A stretch of 64,000 bases of DNA from Siderastrea radians (lineage: Eukaryota > Cnidaria > Anthozoa > Scleractinia > Rhizangiidae), in assembly GCA_964017195.1 (NCBI GenBank), contig OZ024892.1:19708889-19772888 (forward strand). The letters are read 5' to 3'. Under the pieces are notes generated by a model. It was not told the DNA's origin and did no database searches. It was given only the letters and a program-made list of their open reading frames with translations. Made by a program: the position numbers and the translations under genes. Positions within the stretch are counted from its first letter, which is position 1; every line of letters starts with the position of its first letter. Positions 10,751-22,559 of this stretch are shown here, in pieces.

Positions 10751-11719
10751 TTTTGTTTTACAAGAAGACAGAGACTGGAGTTCAACAAGCAGCCCGCAAA
10801 GTTTGTCGGCCGGTAGGGATGTTTCCATGCAAATGGTGTCAATCGTGATGCCCAGGAACATCAGGGATGTGGGGCCTTCCAGCTTGTCTGGAGCAAGTGG
10901 GATGCCCAGATCGGAGGCCACACACACAATGGTGAGGACATTGGTTGCACAGAGGGAAGAGTTAGCAGGACCAATTGTGAAGTAATCGTCGAGGTAATGC
11001 ATCAGGTCATGGATGTGGTAATTGTGTTTTAGAATCCATTGGAAGGCATTGGCCAAGTGATTCAAGAGGTAGGGTGAGGACCACAAGCCAAAAGCGAGGC
11101 GGAGGTCAACATAAAAGGGGCCATTCCAGTGAATACCAAGCAGTTTGTGATCCTCCAGGCATACTGGACAGAGACATAATGCGTGTTTAATGTCTAGTTT
11201 GGCCTTAAGGGCATTTTGGCCATGTCTGGCAGCTAGAATAAGGGCGTGGTCAAAGGTTGTGTAGTGCAGCGTGTAGTCATCCTTGGAAATGTGATCATAA
11301 AGGGATGAACTACGAGGGGAGGAGAAGTCCTTGATTATGCACCAGGTACCATGCTTTTTGGGTACTACCCCTAAGGGGGAACATTGGAGGTTTGGAAGGG
11401 GCGGTGATTGACAGGGCCCTGCAGTGTGGCCACGAGAGAGCTCTTTTGCCAGGGCTTTGGAAACCGCGTCGGAGTGGAGAAGTGCTAATTGTAAATTAGG
11501 TGTGATCCTAGCTGAGCGCGGGCCACTGTAGCCGATGTTGGAGCCAAAATGGAGGTCGTGAAGGAGATCCTGAGCAAACTGTTGGTCGGGGTGGTGCTGG
11601 AGTTCTGCAGAAAGCTGTGAGATGTTGACAGGGGTGGAAGGAGGTTGGGAGAGAAGTGGCAGGAAAACTAGGCTCAAGATAATTTGGGGCACTGGAAGCC
11701 AGGGTGAGCACCTCCACAA
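10751..11719 (-). pseudogene. Ngaro/DIRS-type reverse transcriptase, C-terminally cut
   Basis: The minus-strand frame 11719-10655 keeps an RT core for 320 residues before it enters the direct repeat. Seen in order: the conserved 'SPLGVVPKKHGTWCII' strand (about residue 114), the first catalytic Asp in 'KAKLDIKHAL' (about 176), 'LRLAFGLWSSPYLLN' (about 207) and the YLDD box in 'MHYLDDYFTIGP' (about 242), then 'LMFLGITID'. These match RTs of tyrosine-recombinase retroelements. The catalytic residues survive, but RNase H and everything after it are missing and the last 35 residues come from the repeat, so the protein is a deletion product. It overlaps the end of the upstream zinc-finger ORF. Confidence 0.75.
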
Positions 11720-12736
11720 TCCGTCTTGTTGCAGATGTGTTGGAACTGACAGTCGGAGCGGCAGCAGATGCGGCGATTGTAGTCATGGCAAATGACAGAT
11801 GACTGCGGCTGGTGGATATGTGTTGGGTGGGCGGTGGCAAGGGATGGGGTTGTGTCTGGTGAGTGAGTGACAGTGGCGGCTGGTAAGGGACAAAAGGACT
11901 GGGTTGGCTTAGCTCGTGCAGGGCAGGCTAGAGTGCGATGGCCATAGTTGTGACAGTTGACACAATGAGGTAAAGTCTCCTCTTTGAGGATGTCATTATG
12001 TCGCTGCTCATTCAGTTTGGACCAGGCCAGGGAGGAATTGGAGGCAGCCATGTAACGGAATGCAGTGTCGTACATGAGCCAGGCTAGGAGGTCTGGGGCG
12101 AGGTGTGGAAAATGTGAAAGGAGTGTGCATACAAAGACATTCCAAGCCTCCAGTCAGGATGACAAACCATCGATGCGGGGTTTCCGTCAATGAGGGGAAA
12201 AAGGTTAAGGAAGTAGAATCGTGGGTTGATTGCCAGGGTAAAGTTGCTTTAAGATATTACCCAACAAAAGTCAACATACTCACGTTTTAGAATCCTGGAA
12301 CGGAGTTTCTCAGGAAGCGGTGGCAAATGAAAGTCGCCTTGAGGCGGAGAATGCTCGGTGAATTGTTCCACACCACCTTTCACATGGGGCAAAATGACAT
12401 GCAGCCCACTAGCAGGGGAGAGAGGAGGAACTTCAACTCAGGAATTAGCCAACTGAAAGATTGCTGGAACATTGTGATGGAACGACTTCGTTGACCAGTT
12501 CCCGGAGTTGACTGAGCCAAGCGGCCAAGAATTGTGTCTGGTGGCGGCTGCTCACATTGTGGAACCATAGGTGGATTGTTGCGAGTGCGATTGTTGGCGC
12601 GAGCACCATTATTTTGTTGTGTTTCTGCATACGTTGAGCCAGCAGATTTTTTTTTGCCGGTCATCACGAGATTGCGTGCCAAGGCCATCAAGATGAGGGA
12701 ATTCCTTGACAATGCTTGCAATTCGGCTACAGACAT
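11674..12736 (-). pseudogene. Gag-like ORFs with zinc knuckles (Ngaro-like)
   Basis: Two minus-strand segments in different frames lie upstream of the RT. 12736-12380 is an N-terminal part with 'NSLILMALARNLVM' and low-complexity Asn/Pro-rich sequence. 12075-11674 has a CCHC knuckle (C-V-N-C-x4-H-x4-C) and then two Cys/His clusters (CHDYNRRICCRSDC and CNKTDCGGAHPGFQC). The Cys/His layout parallels the gag of the second Ngaro element at 39.1-40.2 kb ('CKSWNRGRC...CRFAHICSIC'). The middle is shifted out of frame. Nucleic-acid binding is inferred from the zinc knuckles. Confidence 0.6.
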
Positions 12737-12805
12737 AACTTCGGGTTAGGTCTGGCTGGATTGTTTCGGTAATTTGAGCGACGAGGCATATTGAAAGCAA
12801 GAGAA

Positions 12806-13167
12806 GGGAATAAAGCAATATACAAAAAACTGGAGCAAGTCACAAGTTGTACACCAAGCAGTGTGTAACATGAAATGGGAACAAAGCATGCACTTGCGAC
12901 TGAACCTTGATATCAATTACAGAACGATAACAATACAGCCTATTGTTCATTATGGCATAACCATGCAGGTATGCAGTTCATGGGTAAGGTAAGCTAGACA
13001 ACAGAAAAGTTATTGTGATACTGCAGTCACGCCAAGTCCATTAGTGTACATTGTGAAATGTTGACAGCCGCCTACAAAGAAGTTTAGTTTAGAGATCCTC
13101 TCGTGACCCAAACGAGGTGATGGGAACTACTTGTCAGATGCACATGCCAAGTGCTTTTGCCAGTACA
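12806..13167 (-). repeat. Direct terminal repeat, 5' copy
   Basis: Same orientation and order as 10371-10750, with several small indels. On the minus strand it precedes the gag-like ORFs, as the 5' repeat of a Ngaro element should. Confidence 0.85.
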
Positions 13168-13296
13168 AGTAAAAGGCTTAGAGTACATAAGCTCTAAGTA
13201 GTGAACTCTATTTTACAAGTAAAATTACCATTTGATTTAGATTTCTCTTATTTTCGTAATTTTGTTCACATAGCCACATCACGTTTGATGAACGAG
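13168..13296. other. Short spacer
   Basis: AT-rich, nothing recognised. Confidence 0.4.
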
Positions 13297-14160
13297 TCAC
13301 TGTGAATGGGGCTGAGATGCACGCAAGAAAATAATAGATAGTATTTTGCTTCTAAAAGCAAATGTATTGTTTATTTGAATGAAACTTTTGGCTAGAAAAT
13401 TTTTGCCGATAATTCTGTCTATTTGCTTGTGAAACTTCCCATTAAAACTGAAAGCATTGATTGTCAATGCAAGTTCAGCAAGACGTATCAATGCAGATGT
13501 TAAGGCATTGAGAACAGGACGCTTGCTAAGGAAATAGGCTAAATCTTCAAGCCACTGTTGTTAGGCATAACAGTATACATGGAAGTGATGTCCATGGCGA
13601 AAAAGAAGCATTGGCAGGTCATGGTGTTGTTAAAATGGACTTCTTTAAAATCTTAAGTGCATGATTGGTGTCCGTAACATAGGTGCTATGATGGGATCTA
13701 AGTAGGAGGCAATGTTTTCTGTAGGACAGCTACATGCACAAGAGATTGCTCTTCCAGGGTTGTTAGGTTTATGAATCCTCAGAAGCAGATAAAATGGTGA
13801 AGTTTTCGGGGTAGGGACCATTAAATGTTTTGCTGATGGAGGAAGTTGGTTTGCACCGATCATCACATTAATCTTTGATTTCATCAACTGCTGGTTCTTG
13901 TTGATAGGATCGTGATCAAGGCGTTCATAAAATCTCCCATCAGACAGTTGACGGTTGGGTTGAGCGAGGTATAAGGGATGTGACCACATGACAAAAGCAC
14001 CACCTTTATAAGCAGGTTTGATAAAAATGTCACTTCGTTTGGAGAGTTGAAGTAAGGCTATTCTCTCAGCAGGTGATAGATGCTGAAAAATCAGTTCTAG
14101 GTAAAGGCCTTAGTTTCATACCTGTCAGGAAAGGCGTTGATGAATATCAGGCCAAAGCTG
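13297..14160 (-). pseudogene. Penelope-like reverse transcriptase fragment
   Basis: From about 14110 the minus strand reads 'LLQLSKRSDIFIKPAYKGGA', then 'NRQLSDGRFYERLDHDPINK', 'LPPSAKHLMVPTPKTSPFYL' and 'IHKPNNPGRAISCACSCPTE', which is the order typical of Penelope-like element RTs. After a frame change come 'FAMDITSMYTVMPNN' (first catalytic Asp) and 'ALTINAFSFNGKF'. The YxDD box and the GIY-YIG endonuclease are not visible, so it is a central fragment. At least two frameshifts. The same protein region occurs on the plus strand at 14760-14910, across the MITE. Confidence 0.75.
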
Positions 14161-14335
14161 ACCATGAAGACCTCTAATGTTGCCATGATAACGCCCTCTC
14201 AGCCTACATCTGACAGCGCCGACCCCTTTACGGAGTTTATCCCTTAGCAGTTGACTTGGACTACTCCAGCTGTTAACTTTTCAGCTCTCATTAATCACGT
14301 TGACTGTTGTTGTCATGCTGTAAATGGCCTTGATT

Positions 14336-14753
14336 CAGGGGCACCCAACGAGAAAATTTTAGCAAAATACTTGAAAAATCATTTTCTGCTTTCTTAGATT
14401 GCTTCAGAGATTTTTAAGGGCATGTTAGTGTAAGCTAGTACAGATTGATCTGTTCGGCGTTTCTAGCTGAAAATGTAGGTCGCAGAAAATTGTAGGAAAC
14501 AGAATCCTATCCGCCGAATTTCCAAGCTGCTGATGGCTCGCCGAAAATGTTAGCTGACCTTACTTTGCACTCTAAACGACATATCTGTTCCTCCGAAAAC
14601 AACAGGAACCACTAAGTCCTCTTGTTACGAAAGTCCGACGTGATGTTTTTCCGAAGAAATTCTAAGCTTTTACTGCTATTAAATCCGAAAATCTCAGGCG
14701 ATTTTAGGCCTTCCGAACAGATATTCCCCGAAACGAACCGTTGGGTGCCCCTG
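14336..14753. mobile_element. Complete 418-bp MITE with 15-bp terminal inverted repeats
   Basis: Perfect 15-bp inverted ends, CAGGGGCACCCAACG at 14336-14350 and its complement at 14739-14753, flanked by the direct repeat TTGATT (14330-14335 and 14754-14759). No ORF. CAGGG ends are common in hAT elements but those make 8-bp duplications, so the superfamily is left open. An interrupted relative lies at 7657-8546. Confidence 0.9.
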
Positions 14754-14759
14754 TTGATT

Positions 14760-14910
14760 TAAAGCCAGGTCACAATACAATCTGTCACCTGCTGAGAGAA
14801 CAGCCTTACTCCAACTCTGCAAACGAAGTGACATCATTATCATACCATCTGATCAAGGTGGTGCTGTTGTTGTGTGGTCGCATCCCTTATACCTCGTGGA
14901 AGCCAAACAG
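14760..14910 (+). pseudogene. Penelope-like RT fragment, inverted relative to 13297-14160
   Basis: The plus strand reads 'SPAERTALLQLCKRSDII' and 'GGAVVVWSHPLYLVEA', the same region as 'LLQLSKRSDIF' and 'GGAFVMWSHPLYLAQ' on the minus strand at about 14110-13960. Only about 50 codons are kept before frames break. The two copies face away from the MITE between them. Confidence 0.65.
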
Positions 14911-16699
14911 TTAAAAAAAACTTTACTGACAAAGCTTACTGCAAGCAGAGTGTTCATCGATTTAAAAATACTCAACAGTTGTAATTATCATGCATCTTAA
15001 CAATGGTACCGCACGAACCATTAAAACGAAAACAGAATCTTAATTGCAAACGTATTTTCAAATCTGAGTCACTAGCTTTCAACATGTTGGAACCTTTAGT
15101 AGGTAAATTACTGGTTTTAAAAAAAAGTAATCCAAATTGACTCCTAAAAGACGGCAGCGGCTTTAACGATACGCAGCAATTTCATGAAATGAAAACTTTT
15201 CTAAATCAGTAAACTTTTTCTCCTCTTCACAAAGGTACCATTGACACTCGACAATGCCATCTGCATCCTGAATCTCATTTGTAGGTATTCACGATGAGCT
15301 TGTCAGAATCTCTCAGAGGTGCCTTCCATGTGTACAAGCTTTTCATTGACTTCTTGCAGATTTCGTTCGTCCGGTTGCAAGCCAATAATTTCGTTCAATT
15401 TAGCTGTAGCATTGGATACATAACCTGATCTTAAATTCTTCTTCTCACAAAGGCTTTCTTAGCTGACATCCTTACCCAAGATAGAATGAAACGCCAAGGC
15501 TATTTTCACACTTGGTGCCCGAGCACGATTCTCGCTGAGCACTGATGTGAACACACCACAAGTGCCCACGCCAAAATTCGGGCATCAGTGGTGCCGGTGC
15601 CTGAATACAGACCTTGTACTGGGGCACTAAAGTGGGACTGGTTCCCTGTGTGCACACGTTTTCTATTTGTTCTTGGACACTTTTAACCACAGTCCACTGC
15701 TTTATACCCATAACTCCCTGCTACACTCACTTTTCAAATGCGGTGGTAACTTCCTGGCCATAATCTACCAGGAAAATGAATGAATTCATGTTCTAAAACA
15801 TGCTTGATTTGTGGAATTTTCCAAGTTGATCTCCCTTGAAGTTGATTCCTGTCGGCAAGGAACACATGTAATCTTGTAATAATTGTAACACAGGACTCTG
15901 TGCCAATCTGCGCTAATCTTTGCCATTCTCATCCATACTGTCTCTTAAGTATTTCATGAAGAATCACAGTATTAAAAAAAGTAGTCATATAAAGCAGTAA
16001 TCAACTGCAAACAGAAATATTGAAACCAGATTACGTGCATGATAAATCCGCACAGTTTAAATGCACTGAGCACCTGTAGTACGGCGGCATAGCTCTAAAT
16101 TTCGGCTGAATTGTGCACTTCTTGTTACCAACCTGAAATTTGGCACACACAGAGAGACTATCGAGGAAAACATTTTTAGCTATAGAACCACCTTGACAGA
16201 TATGCCGTTTCCATAGAAACTGCATTTAAATGAGCTACATGTGAAAAGCCATTTCCTGCGTATTTTACAGGAGATTTGAAAACGTCGGCGTGTAGGGATG
16301 GCCAGTAGCGGCCATTGCGAGAGGTAGAATGGGATTAAATGTCGTCGCCATGGTAATCACGTTCTTATTTATGCATGTATCTTAATTTATGCCTTTCATG
16401 CAGAGTTTGCATGGTTAGATTAGGCAAACGATAATCACACATCATTTATACCTAAGTATATCTCGTTAGAAGTAGGATGTTACAACTTGCCACGTGTTCC
16501 TGTGGCAACCAAGTTCAGTTATCGACTTGTAAAACTGAGAAAAAGTTCCCATGGCATCTGTTTCTCCTCCTTATGACCGCGATCGGCTCTACTAACATAT
16601 ACCTGTTGAGTCTTTCTTGATCAAAATGCTTTATGAGAACTATTCTCGTACACATTTCCCATCACACACGCACAATGAAGTGCGAGGCAAATTAGCTCT
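14911..16699. other. Mostly non-coding; one possible decayed coding stretch
   Basis: The minus strand at about 15420-15200 reads 'KLNEIIGLQPDERNLQEVN' and 'REYLQMRFRMQMALSSVNGT' with one stop, which looks like old coding sequence of helical character, but I do not recognise it. A minus-strand ORF at 15472-15711 has no domain. 15720-16700 shows nothing. Confidence 0.35.
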
Positions 16700-18920
16700 A
16701 CGCACTTGCATCTTTTGTTTCTACAGTTGGTCTTGCAGCCACAGCAGACGAACTATTGGCAGGACATTGCAGCTTTAGGCAGTGTGCACCATCTCGGTCC
16801 CCACATTTCCTCACTGGACGTTCAGCCCCATTCTTCTGGGTGTGGTAGCTGGGACATTAGTGCGGTTGAATGGCCACAAACGTGTCCTCCCTGGTGGGTC
16901 ACCCGTTTAGCTTGCTGCAGTTACTTGGTGTGCGTACCTCGTGCACGTAATGTGTGCACAGTTGATAAGCGACTCCGCTCTTCCTGCTCTAGTGATCTCA
17001 GCTTGTTATAGAACTTCAATCCATCCACTGCCAGCGAGCCAGGTCCCGATAGCCTTTAGCGCCGCCTTCTGGGTGTGGAGTCCACCAAGCTTGACCACTA
17101 GATTATCCTCCCTGCAGTGTCCTTCTGAGCCCACTGAATTGTTTTCGCTAAAGCAAAGAGTTGCTGGTCGCAAGCAATAACCACAATTTGTCCCCGGTTT
17201 AGGTACTCTACAGCTTTTCTAATAACAGCTATGGCGTGACTTATCACCGTCACGGAATGAGCACAATCCGGTGGAAAAAAAGAGGCAGTAGAGAGCTTGT
17301 AAATTAGGGGTTACCTACGTCACAGTGTGAAACGCAGGGCACGAAATTGCTTCAACTGTTTTATTTCGGACTTTGCTTTGATCTTTAATTCTCTTCTCTC
17401 CAACTGTGGACGCATTCACACTTCTAGTGTGTAGTGTGTAGAGCTTGTTCATATCTTCTTAACCGTTTGACTTCTTTGCTGATTGCATCAGCAATGGTAC
17501 TCTGATTACAGACCATCATGGACTCTGAGACTGGGCTTACAGTAGGCTTGTCGCTCTACGTCACAAAATCTGGGACGTTGGTGTAACTGGCATGCAAAGA
17601 ATTGATGCACTTTTCAGGCTACAACTCCCGCAAGATAATTAGCCCCATGTCATGGCCTTCTTCAGTGGTACTTGAATGTTGAACGACAGAAATACTTGTG
17701 CCATGGAAAGATAAGGTTGCTGTTGTGGACAAAGGGCTGTGGTCTAATGTTGTCCACACTGGCATTAGTAAAAATCTGTCCAAGTAGGTTAGGGGGGCAT
17801 ACCGTTCCATTTTCTGCTTAATTTCACAGACAGCAGTGGCAAGATCTGATAACGGGCGCAGTCATATGACACAGATAAACCTAACGGGCAAAGTTTCTTT
17901 ACTAATTCCTTTCTTATTGTTTTAACCTGGGTCTAAAGTATAAAGGTATGGGTGTTTCCTGATTCTACTATGCCTAACAGATCCATCAGTAGATATTCAC
18001 CCATGCTTTATACTGTTGAATTTTAGAAGCTGCGCTTTTGAGAGAGCAGCTTGATGATTTCCTTGCTCGTTAGTTTGCTCATTGATGCCTCCGAGAATCA
18101 TATAAATGTTAGCAAGGATGGCAATACAGAGCATTGTTGGCATCCTTGGGAAAATTTCCCATTGAAGAGGTCACTATTGTTGAACATATATTCCTTCGCA
18201 ATTCGGCCACCCGTGAGAGAGAAATTATTTTGCAATCCTGCTCTTTTTCAAGACTTTCTGACAGCACTAACACAATACCGTTTTCAAACTCCAGCAGCAC
18301 CTCCCTCCCCTTTGCATATGCACTTAGTCCTGGAATGCTAGCGCGTAGTTTGTCTTAAAATTGCGTTGAGTGTACAGACTGCTCCTGTGTCGGTGCACCT
18401 AGTTCCTATAACCTTGTCAAATATTCCCTCTTGACGTCAGACAGTTTTAACACCTCACAGTCAGAGGTACATATTTTGCAGTCTTCTAACTTATGTTCTA
18501 TCTCAGAAAAGGCTACTACTCTTTGTGGCGTTTCAAATCCTTTTAAAGTGTGATGTATCTAGCACAACGGTTGCTCTGTTTGGAGTTTGCTGGGCATGCC
18601 CTCTTCTCGCTTGTATTTTCTTGGCAAAATAAGCATTTTCTCCAGTCAACTGGCTGCTGGACACTGATACATTTTGGCTTGATTCCTCGATATTTGGCCT
18701 TCATCACGGCCCAGTAATACCAGAGCGTCACTAAAAATGCGGTTGGCAATTTTTCCTTACGAAAATAATATTGCCGAAACACACGCAAAGGAAGACAATA
18801 CCAGTATCCAAACACACAAGCAAGCAAAAAGTTTCTGTTCAATTTGGCTTGCTTAATTAGAGCACTGATTTTTGGTATTGTTCTTTGGGAATGGCTCATT
18901 AATGCAACAAAATTTGACAT
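16700..18920 (-). pseudogene. Decayed ORF set of unknown, probably transposon, family
   Basis: Minus-strand fragments seem to belong to one protein. 18920-18543 ends with a Cys motif ('WRKCLFCQENTSEKRACP'). After a frame change, 18540-18110 reads 'GFETPQRVVAFSEIEHKLED', 'CKICTSDCEVLKLSDVKREY' and 'LLEFENGIVLVLSESLEKEQ' in one frame with TAG and TAA stops. 17980-17620 gives 'CPLGLSVSYDCARYQ' and 'TLSFHGTSISVVQHSST'. 17180-16850 gives 'LGGLHTQKAALKAIG' and 'RARYAHQVTAASL'. I have the impression of multicopy proteins like this in coral and sponge gene sets, possibly with a DDE-type part at the C-terminus, but that is from memory. At least five disruptions make it a pseudogene. Confidence 0.45.
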
Positions 18921-19396
18921 TGTTAGAAGTAAATGTTTTAACTATCACGAACATTTTAATTTTTTCGTGAAAATTATAGTGTCATTTCTGAGTTACTGAA
19001 AGAAGACCACCTGTCTTCGCGGGGGGTCTCAGCGAGGCAAAACTTCAAAGCCATTTATAGGCCATACGATGAGAACTGAGAGTGGTTCTATAGCAGAAGT
19101 GAGTCATCTTGCGTATATCTATAGATCTGCAAAATATGACATCAGTAACAAATATGACAAATATGGGTACATAATCACGTTTAGGGTACTCACTGTCTGA
19201 ACATAACAGCATATTGTACCCGTGCCAGGGCACTAGTGTTTGGGCACCAAGTGTGAACATAGCCTATCAAAATAAACCCAACTTTCCACTGCACTTAGCG
19301 CGACTGCATAACCCTAGAAATGCTGGCATTCTTGAGGGCAATCTCGTCCTCAGAGCCCGCACATATAAGGTCAGTGGAATCAAAATGCCATGGACT
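18921..19396. other. Intergenic, nothing recognised
   Basis: No coding pattern or repeat seen on either strand. Confidence 0.4.
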
Positions 19397-19410
19397 CCCC
19401 TAGTAAAAAT

Positions 19411-19700
19411 AGGCCCGGAATTCTAGCGGAATTCCAGGTACGGTTTGGATTCCGGCCGGAGTCCACCAGAATTCCGGGTAACTGAGACGCGGAATTCCAG
19501 ATTCCGGTGGATTCCGGGTTCGGAGTTCTGGAGTCCGGCAGATTCCGGGATTAGAGTTCTGGAGTCCGGTGGAATTCCGGGTCTGGAATTTTGCCATGTG
19601 ATGGCATTCCAGTCCAGAGTCCGGAGTCCGGCGAAATTCCGGGTATGGAGCTCTGGAGTCCGGCTGAAAATCTGGGGGCCAGCAGAATTCCAGACTCTAG
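19411..19700. repeat. Left subterminal array of the 3.7-kb unit
   Basis: About 25-bp degenerate words of the form GGAATTCCGG / GGAGTCCGGC / GATTCCGGGT repeat with variable spacing. ORFs across it on both strands are by-products of the low complexity. Confidence 0.75.
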
Positions 19701-21369
19701 TCTTGCTGCATCTCAGTGCAGTTATTACAGATGCATGGATGCCCTGAAAGTTTTCCATTGATTCTTCAGACATGTTACAAAACTTAGCAAAGACTAGTTG
19801 TGGAGTACTTTTTTTGTATACAAACTGGCAGTGATCTGTGAAAGTTCATACATCTTCATTGCGGTAAAATAACAACTGCAGTCGGACCTGGAACCACAAA
19901 AAAAGGATCGGCACAAGTGGGCGTTTTTCTGTTTATCCGGACTATGATCAAATACAAAGTGCTTACAGCACAAAAATGTTTTATTGTGTTCACTACGTTC
20001 CACAAAAATTGTAAAGAAACAAAGGGGAGAATATAAGCTCAGTGTAATTTTTTTTTGATATGTATGCAAAGACAGTAGATAGACAGCGAATGACTCACCA
20101 GCTAATTTCAACGCTCATAGCTGTATTTCCTTGATAAATGCTATAGTAGTTAGGTTATAGGTTGTATATTGCTTTTTTAAAAAACAAAAAACTTCAACGC
20201 TCGTAGGATCCAAACATTCACGTTTTTCCCGCATTTTTTTTTCTTCCAGAGGCAAATTACCCTGCTTGCAGAGTCGCTTCGATCTAGAAAAGATCGATTT
20301 CCTAACACACTAAACAGGGAAGGGACAAATCCATCACTGGGTTGAGAGAGTGCGTGACAGATAATCGAGATACGTAATATTACTTTATTGTCTTTACTAC
20401 CTGAACACGCAACAGTTCAGTCTAAGTTAATATTGTTCAATCGAGTTAAAAAAATCCTCAAAGACAAATCTTTTGTTTTTCAAACACTCTTAAAGTTAAA
20501 ATATTAAAAAAGGAGGCGACAATGTGACGTTTTTGGTGAACACACGCGCGCATCTTCACGCAATATGTAAACTGATATCAACGGAATGCTGTTTTTCAAA
20601 CGAGCCGTTTATCTTTTGGCGGTCATGACCATTACAGTTCGAATCTCCTGCCTGTTCAGAAGTTGATGTTTCGCTCTTGGACATGTACATCATCTCCACT
20701 TTGCTTCCGATGGTGTTCAAGAGAACATAAACTGAAGACACGAACTTATAATGGGCTTAGAATTAACTACAGTGAAAAATATCTACCGGACGAGGACAAT
20801 AAGTGTGTTCTGAAATGGATTCGACTCGTTTATTAGACAAGTTGATTACAGTTTGTACAAATTGTGTGTTTTGGATTGCTTCGAGCTTCCACTACTAATC
20901 ATAAAGTTAACTTATGGATTTTCCCTTTGGTGTTTTAAAATACGTGTCACTGCAAGAACGAAGTTTGCATCTGGAGATAATAAGTTGCGAGTGAATTCGC
21001 CACGGTAAGTGCGTGAAAATACGTTTTTCTTGACGTGAAGAAATTGATGTGTTCGCTGTTATGTTAAAATTGCTTCCATAAAATGTACGTAGTATGTATT
21101 ACGCCACAAACTTCGCAAACTTAAAATGACAGCGATATACGTCTTTATGTGAATTCTTGTTCAATGGAGCTAGACTTGGACTTGTCCAAGTGAAGTTAAT
21201 TTTAACTGAAAGCTGTGCAGAAAATTAACAGTTTGAGGTGACTTAATTCTTGAGTTGAGTTTTCCTTGTGACAGAATTTTAGTCTGTTATTCCAGTTGAA
21301 CTAGAACGACATTTTGGCGGAACAGTAATAATGGTAAGTTCCGAGCTGTCTGTTCATCGGTCAGTATAA

Positions 21370-22410
21370 AATCGAGACTGTGGACTAACGGACTACGGAC
21401 TACGGAATGGGTATAAAAAGTGGACTGGATACAAAACACGGACTAGCTCATATAGCTGCGGTTATTTTTTTGTAATGGAAATGAGCAAAGAATAAAGACT
21501 ACTTGTAGGAGTGCAATTGAACTGAAGAAATAAGAAATTACAAACTTGAAATCTATTGAATCTGTCCTTGCGTGTCTGAAACAAAAATGTACATGTAGAT
21601 GTTGGCATCTCGCCAATGTTTATTTCGGGGTGGTTTGCTGTACTATTCAAACAAATAAATTTAATCAGAAACCAAAGATGTTTTGTGCAAGATTGATATG
21701 GTGGCTAAACTTTCTTCCTCAAAATACCGGAAGTGTCGCTTTCCAATCCTCAAATTGGGATCAAATGTTCAGTTGGATGTGAAGTATTTTTGCGTACAGT
21801 AAGCTATTGCTCGACCTCGTATTTTCAAGTACACACAGTACAGTTACTGAAATGAATCCTGTAAACTGTGTTTCACTGACTGTCTTTTAGCAGAGTTTAT
21901 CAGTGCAATTTTTACAGACCAACAGAAACTGATTCAGAAAATTTCTTATCGTTTCATTCATTTAAAAACTCGTGGATAAACTAAGAGTCAAAGTTAACAG
22001 TTTGGAGAAAGACCAAACGCCAAGAACTCATGGCATGAATTGATGGAGCAAATGCTTTTGAACAATGAAACACTGGCTTGAAATACATTTAATATATTTA
22101 CGTGCTAGTCAAATCTTACAGTGTGTTTGGTGCAAGCAACTTTTGATACAAAAAGTTACAATGAGAGATGTTTTATATTAAGTTTGCAATTTGCTGGGAA
22201 AACCGTGACAAATGTTGAACATTTCTGTGGAGTCCATAGTTTCAATTTTTGGGTGCTCTATGTTTGCATAAGTACAAATTTTTTTAGGTAATCCTCTTTA
22301 TACACCCAGACTTAGCCCTCAGTCCATATTTTGTGTTCGTGTGCCTACGTTTTATACCCAGTCAATAGTCTGCAGTCCATGTTTTATACCATTTGGTCTG
22401 TTGATATTGT
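21370..22410. mobile_element. Nested block with inverted GGACTACGGACTAC...GGGTATAAAA ends
   Basis: The left side has repeated GGACTACGGACTACGGA followed by TGGGTATAAAAAGTGGACT. The right side, read inward on the minus strand, has TGGACTGCAGACTATTGACT then GGGTATAAAACG. Interior non-coding; ORFs at 21462-21782 show no domain. Exact borders are uncertain. Confidence 0.5.
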
Positions 22411-22559
22411 ACTGACACTGGTGTACCAAGCTCGATCGATGGAAGTCAGCATAATATTTGATTTGAATGACTTGATACCGTGTATAAATAAAGCTTATAA
22501 GCATGTATGTTTAATTTGTATGTATGAATTCTGAATCAATGCTGGGTGAAGAAGTCAAG

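Larger units (their letters stand above)
10371..13167 (-). mobile_element. Internally deleted Ngaro/DIRS-like element
   Basis: Two direct repeats of about 370 bp (10371-10750 and 12806-13167) bracket a gag-like ORF pair and a reverse transcriptase on the minus strand. RNase H and tyrosine recombinase, expected downstream, are absent; RT runs directly into the repeat. Direct rather than inverted repeats fit the Ngaro group, which has split direct repeats, more than classic DIRS1. The copy is a deletion derivative. Confidence 0.7.

Noticed and set aside
16706..17180. Plus-strand ORFs of 101 and 79 codons
   Set aside because: The minus strand of the same stretch carries the better protein signal (LGGLHTQKAALKAIG), so these are shadows.
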